Assembly: GCA_030040055.1 (NCBI GenBank)
Contig: JASHUK010000004.1
Span: 1-5,853, forward strand
Reading direction: 5' to 3'
DNA from: Nitrososphaerales archaeon
Lineage (GTDB): Archaea; Thermoproteota; Nitrososphaeria; Nitrososphaerales; Gagatemarchaeaceae
Length of the DNA: 5,853 nucleotides
Shown here: positions 5,060-5,853 of the stretch, in pieces
Layout: each line of letters starts with the position of its first letter
Position numbering within the stretch: position 1 is the first letter of the stretch
Notes under the pieces: generated by a model
Told to the model about the DNA's origin: nothing
The model's input: only the letters and a program-made list of their open reading frames with translations
The model's database searches: none
Program-made: the position numbers and the translations under genes

Positions 5060-5789
5060 CGTCGAATTGGTGGTCGCCGTCACTGTCGCCGAGGTAATTC
5101 CCGGGGCGATCGCCCTATTCGGGGCGTACTGGGCCTTCAGCGTTAGACGCGCCCTTGCGGGCAGGATGTACAGGAACCACGCTCTGTGGCTGGGCATCCT
5201 GGGAGTCCTGACCGCGACGGTGGGGGTGCTGACCTACAGCACGAACTCCTTCGTCAACGACGGCATCGCGGCATTCTACTCGGCCCTCTACATCCTTGTC
5301 TTTGCCTTCATCGACACCACCATTCCGGTGGTCCGTCGATCGGACCCCCTGCTCCGTAGCATCCTGCGGTGGGACAGACTCAGGGTCGGACTGTGGTGCG
5401 ATGCCGCGGTCCTGTCAGTCGCCAGCTACCTTCTCTACGCTTACTACTACAACGGCGTCTACAGCTCCTTGACGGGCGTCGTCTACTTTCTGGCCGCAGG
5501 GAGCACTTTCGGCGTGTCGGGGGCTGCGCTGATAGTCGGCGCGAGAAGGTCGCAGGACCGGGTGCTAAGGTCGAGTCTGAAGTGGTTGGGACTCTCCCTG
5601 CTTTCCTGGGTGCTGGTCTTTCTTGCCAGCGCCGTCGAGTCGTCTGTCCTTCCTAACCTGACAGAGTTCGAATACTTCTACTCGTATTACACCCTCCCCT
5701 ACGGGGCACTGGCCATACTCGCGACCTATTCGCTTTACAGGAGCACGAGGTCTCTGGTCCCGATGAACCGGATTTCGCTGGAGCCATGA
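5049..5789 (+). CDS. 7-TM integral membrane protein of unknown function
   Basis: The 246-residue product shows seven hydrophobic segments at roughly 5-32, 44-63, 72-95, 115-134, 144-166, 176-198 and 213-231. Positive residues cluster in the loops after segments 1 (RRALAGR), 3 (VRRSDP to RWDRLR) and 5 (RRSQDRVLRSSLK) and in the C-terminal tail. The positive-inside rule therefore gives an outside N-terminus and inside C-terminus, a receptor-like 7-TM topology. There is no lysine in the seventh segment, so it is not a retinal-binding rhodopsin. Aromatic-rich stretches (YLLYAYYYNGVY, EFEYFYSYYTLPYG) mark the outer ends of segments 4 and 7. ATG 5049 is fixed by the strong Shine-Dalgarno and by the 11-base overlap with the ATPase gene. 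Coupled translation suggests a working partnership with that ATPase, for example a membrane sensor or anchor. No family was recognised. Confidence 0.8.
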   Translation: MPDSVELVVAVTVAEVIPGAIALFGAYWAFSVRRALAGRMYRNHALWLGILGVLTATVGVLTYSTNSFVNDGIAAFYSALYILVFAFIDTTIPVVRRSDPLLRSILRWDRLRVGLWCDAAVLSVASYLLYAYYYNGVYSSLTGVVYFLAAGSTFGVSGAALIVGARRSQDRVLRSSLKWLGLSLLSWVLVFLASAVESSVLPNLTEFEYFYSYYTLPYGALAILATYSLYRSTRSLVPMNRISLEP

Positions 5790-5853
5790 GGCCGCGGTCG
5801 GCTGGAGTCTGGTTGCCTTGCTTGACCGAGCATATTGCGAGTCACTTCCAGAC
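5790..5853. other. right-hand end of the window
   Basis: The 64 bases after the 7-TM stop hold no recognised terminator, promoter or gene start. Confidence 0.4.

Noticed and set aside
5049..5789. Microbial rhodopsin identity for the 7-TM protein
   Set aside because: The seventh segment has no retinal-binding lysine and the usual rhodopsin motifs in segment 3 are absent.
1..5853. CRISPR arrays, insertion sequences, tRNA or rRNA genes
   Set aside because: No spaced direct repeats, transposase, terminal repeats or RNA-gene cloverleaf were seen on reading both strands.

Overview
This GC-rich window most probably comes from an archaeon. The promoters look archaeal: short TATA-like boxes (CTTATA or GTTTAT) sit about 30-37 bases before the start codon and almost no leader follows. 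One gene encodes a RecA-superfamily ATPase of the archaeal KaiC/GvpD/RAD55 type, and the one strong ribosome-binding site is a perfect match to an archaeal 16S tail. A GC-rich soil-type member of the Nitrososphaerota (Thaumarchaeota) would fit, but that lineage is a guess and nothing in the sequence proves it.

Layout. (1) 1-706, minus: the N-terminal 235 residues of a metallo-beta-lactamase-fold enzyme of the persulfide dioxygenase/ETHE1 type, running off the left edge. (2) 707-914: a spacer holding the AT-rich promoter of that enzyme and a 7-bp-arm inverted repeat. (3) 915-2837, minus: a 640-residue class III adenylyl cyclase fused to a TolB-like domain and a long TPR array, with all expected catalytic residues present. 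(4) 2838-2952: a divergent promoter region. (5) 2953-3357, plus: a small DUF1761-type membrane protein. (6) 3358-3641: a spacer with a 37-codon cupin-like remnant, a strong GC-rich hairpin and a TATA box. (7) 3642-4154, plus: a secreted beta-rich protein of unknown function with two cysteines. (8) 4155-4392: a spacer with a TATA box. (9) 4393-5059, plus: a KaiC/RAD55-like ATPase whose reading frame is broken near 4567. (10) 5049-5789, plus: a 7-TM membrane protein overlapping the ATPase by 11 bases. (11) 5790-5853: nothing recognised.

How the genes relate. The cyclase could make cAMP in response to partners bound by its TPR domain; no cAMP receptor is visible here. The ATPase and 7-TM genes form a translationally coupled pair and probably act together, perhaps as a membrane sensor or transducer with a cytoplasmic ATPase. 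That pair is the most likely uncharacterised system in the window. The frameshift in its ATPase decides whether it is alive. The other genes have their own promoters and need not be linked in function.

A recurring point is that four genes (cyclase, DUF1761 protein, secreted protein, ATPase) seem to start at TTG codons placed just after the expected transcription start. Longer ORF-based starts would place the start codon next to, upstream of, or inside the TATA box. The metallo-hydrolase also uses TTG.
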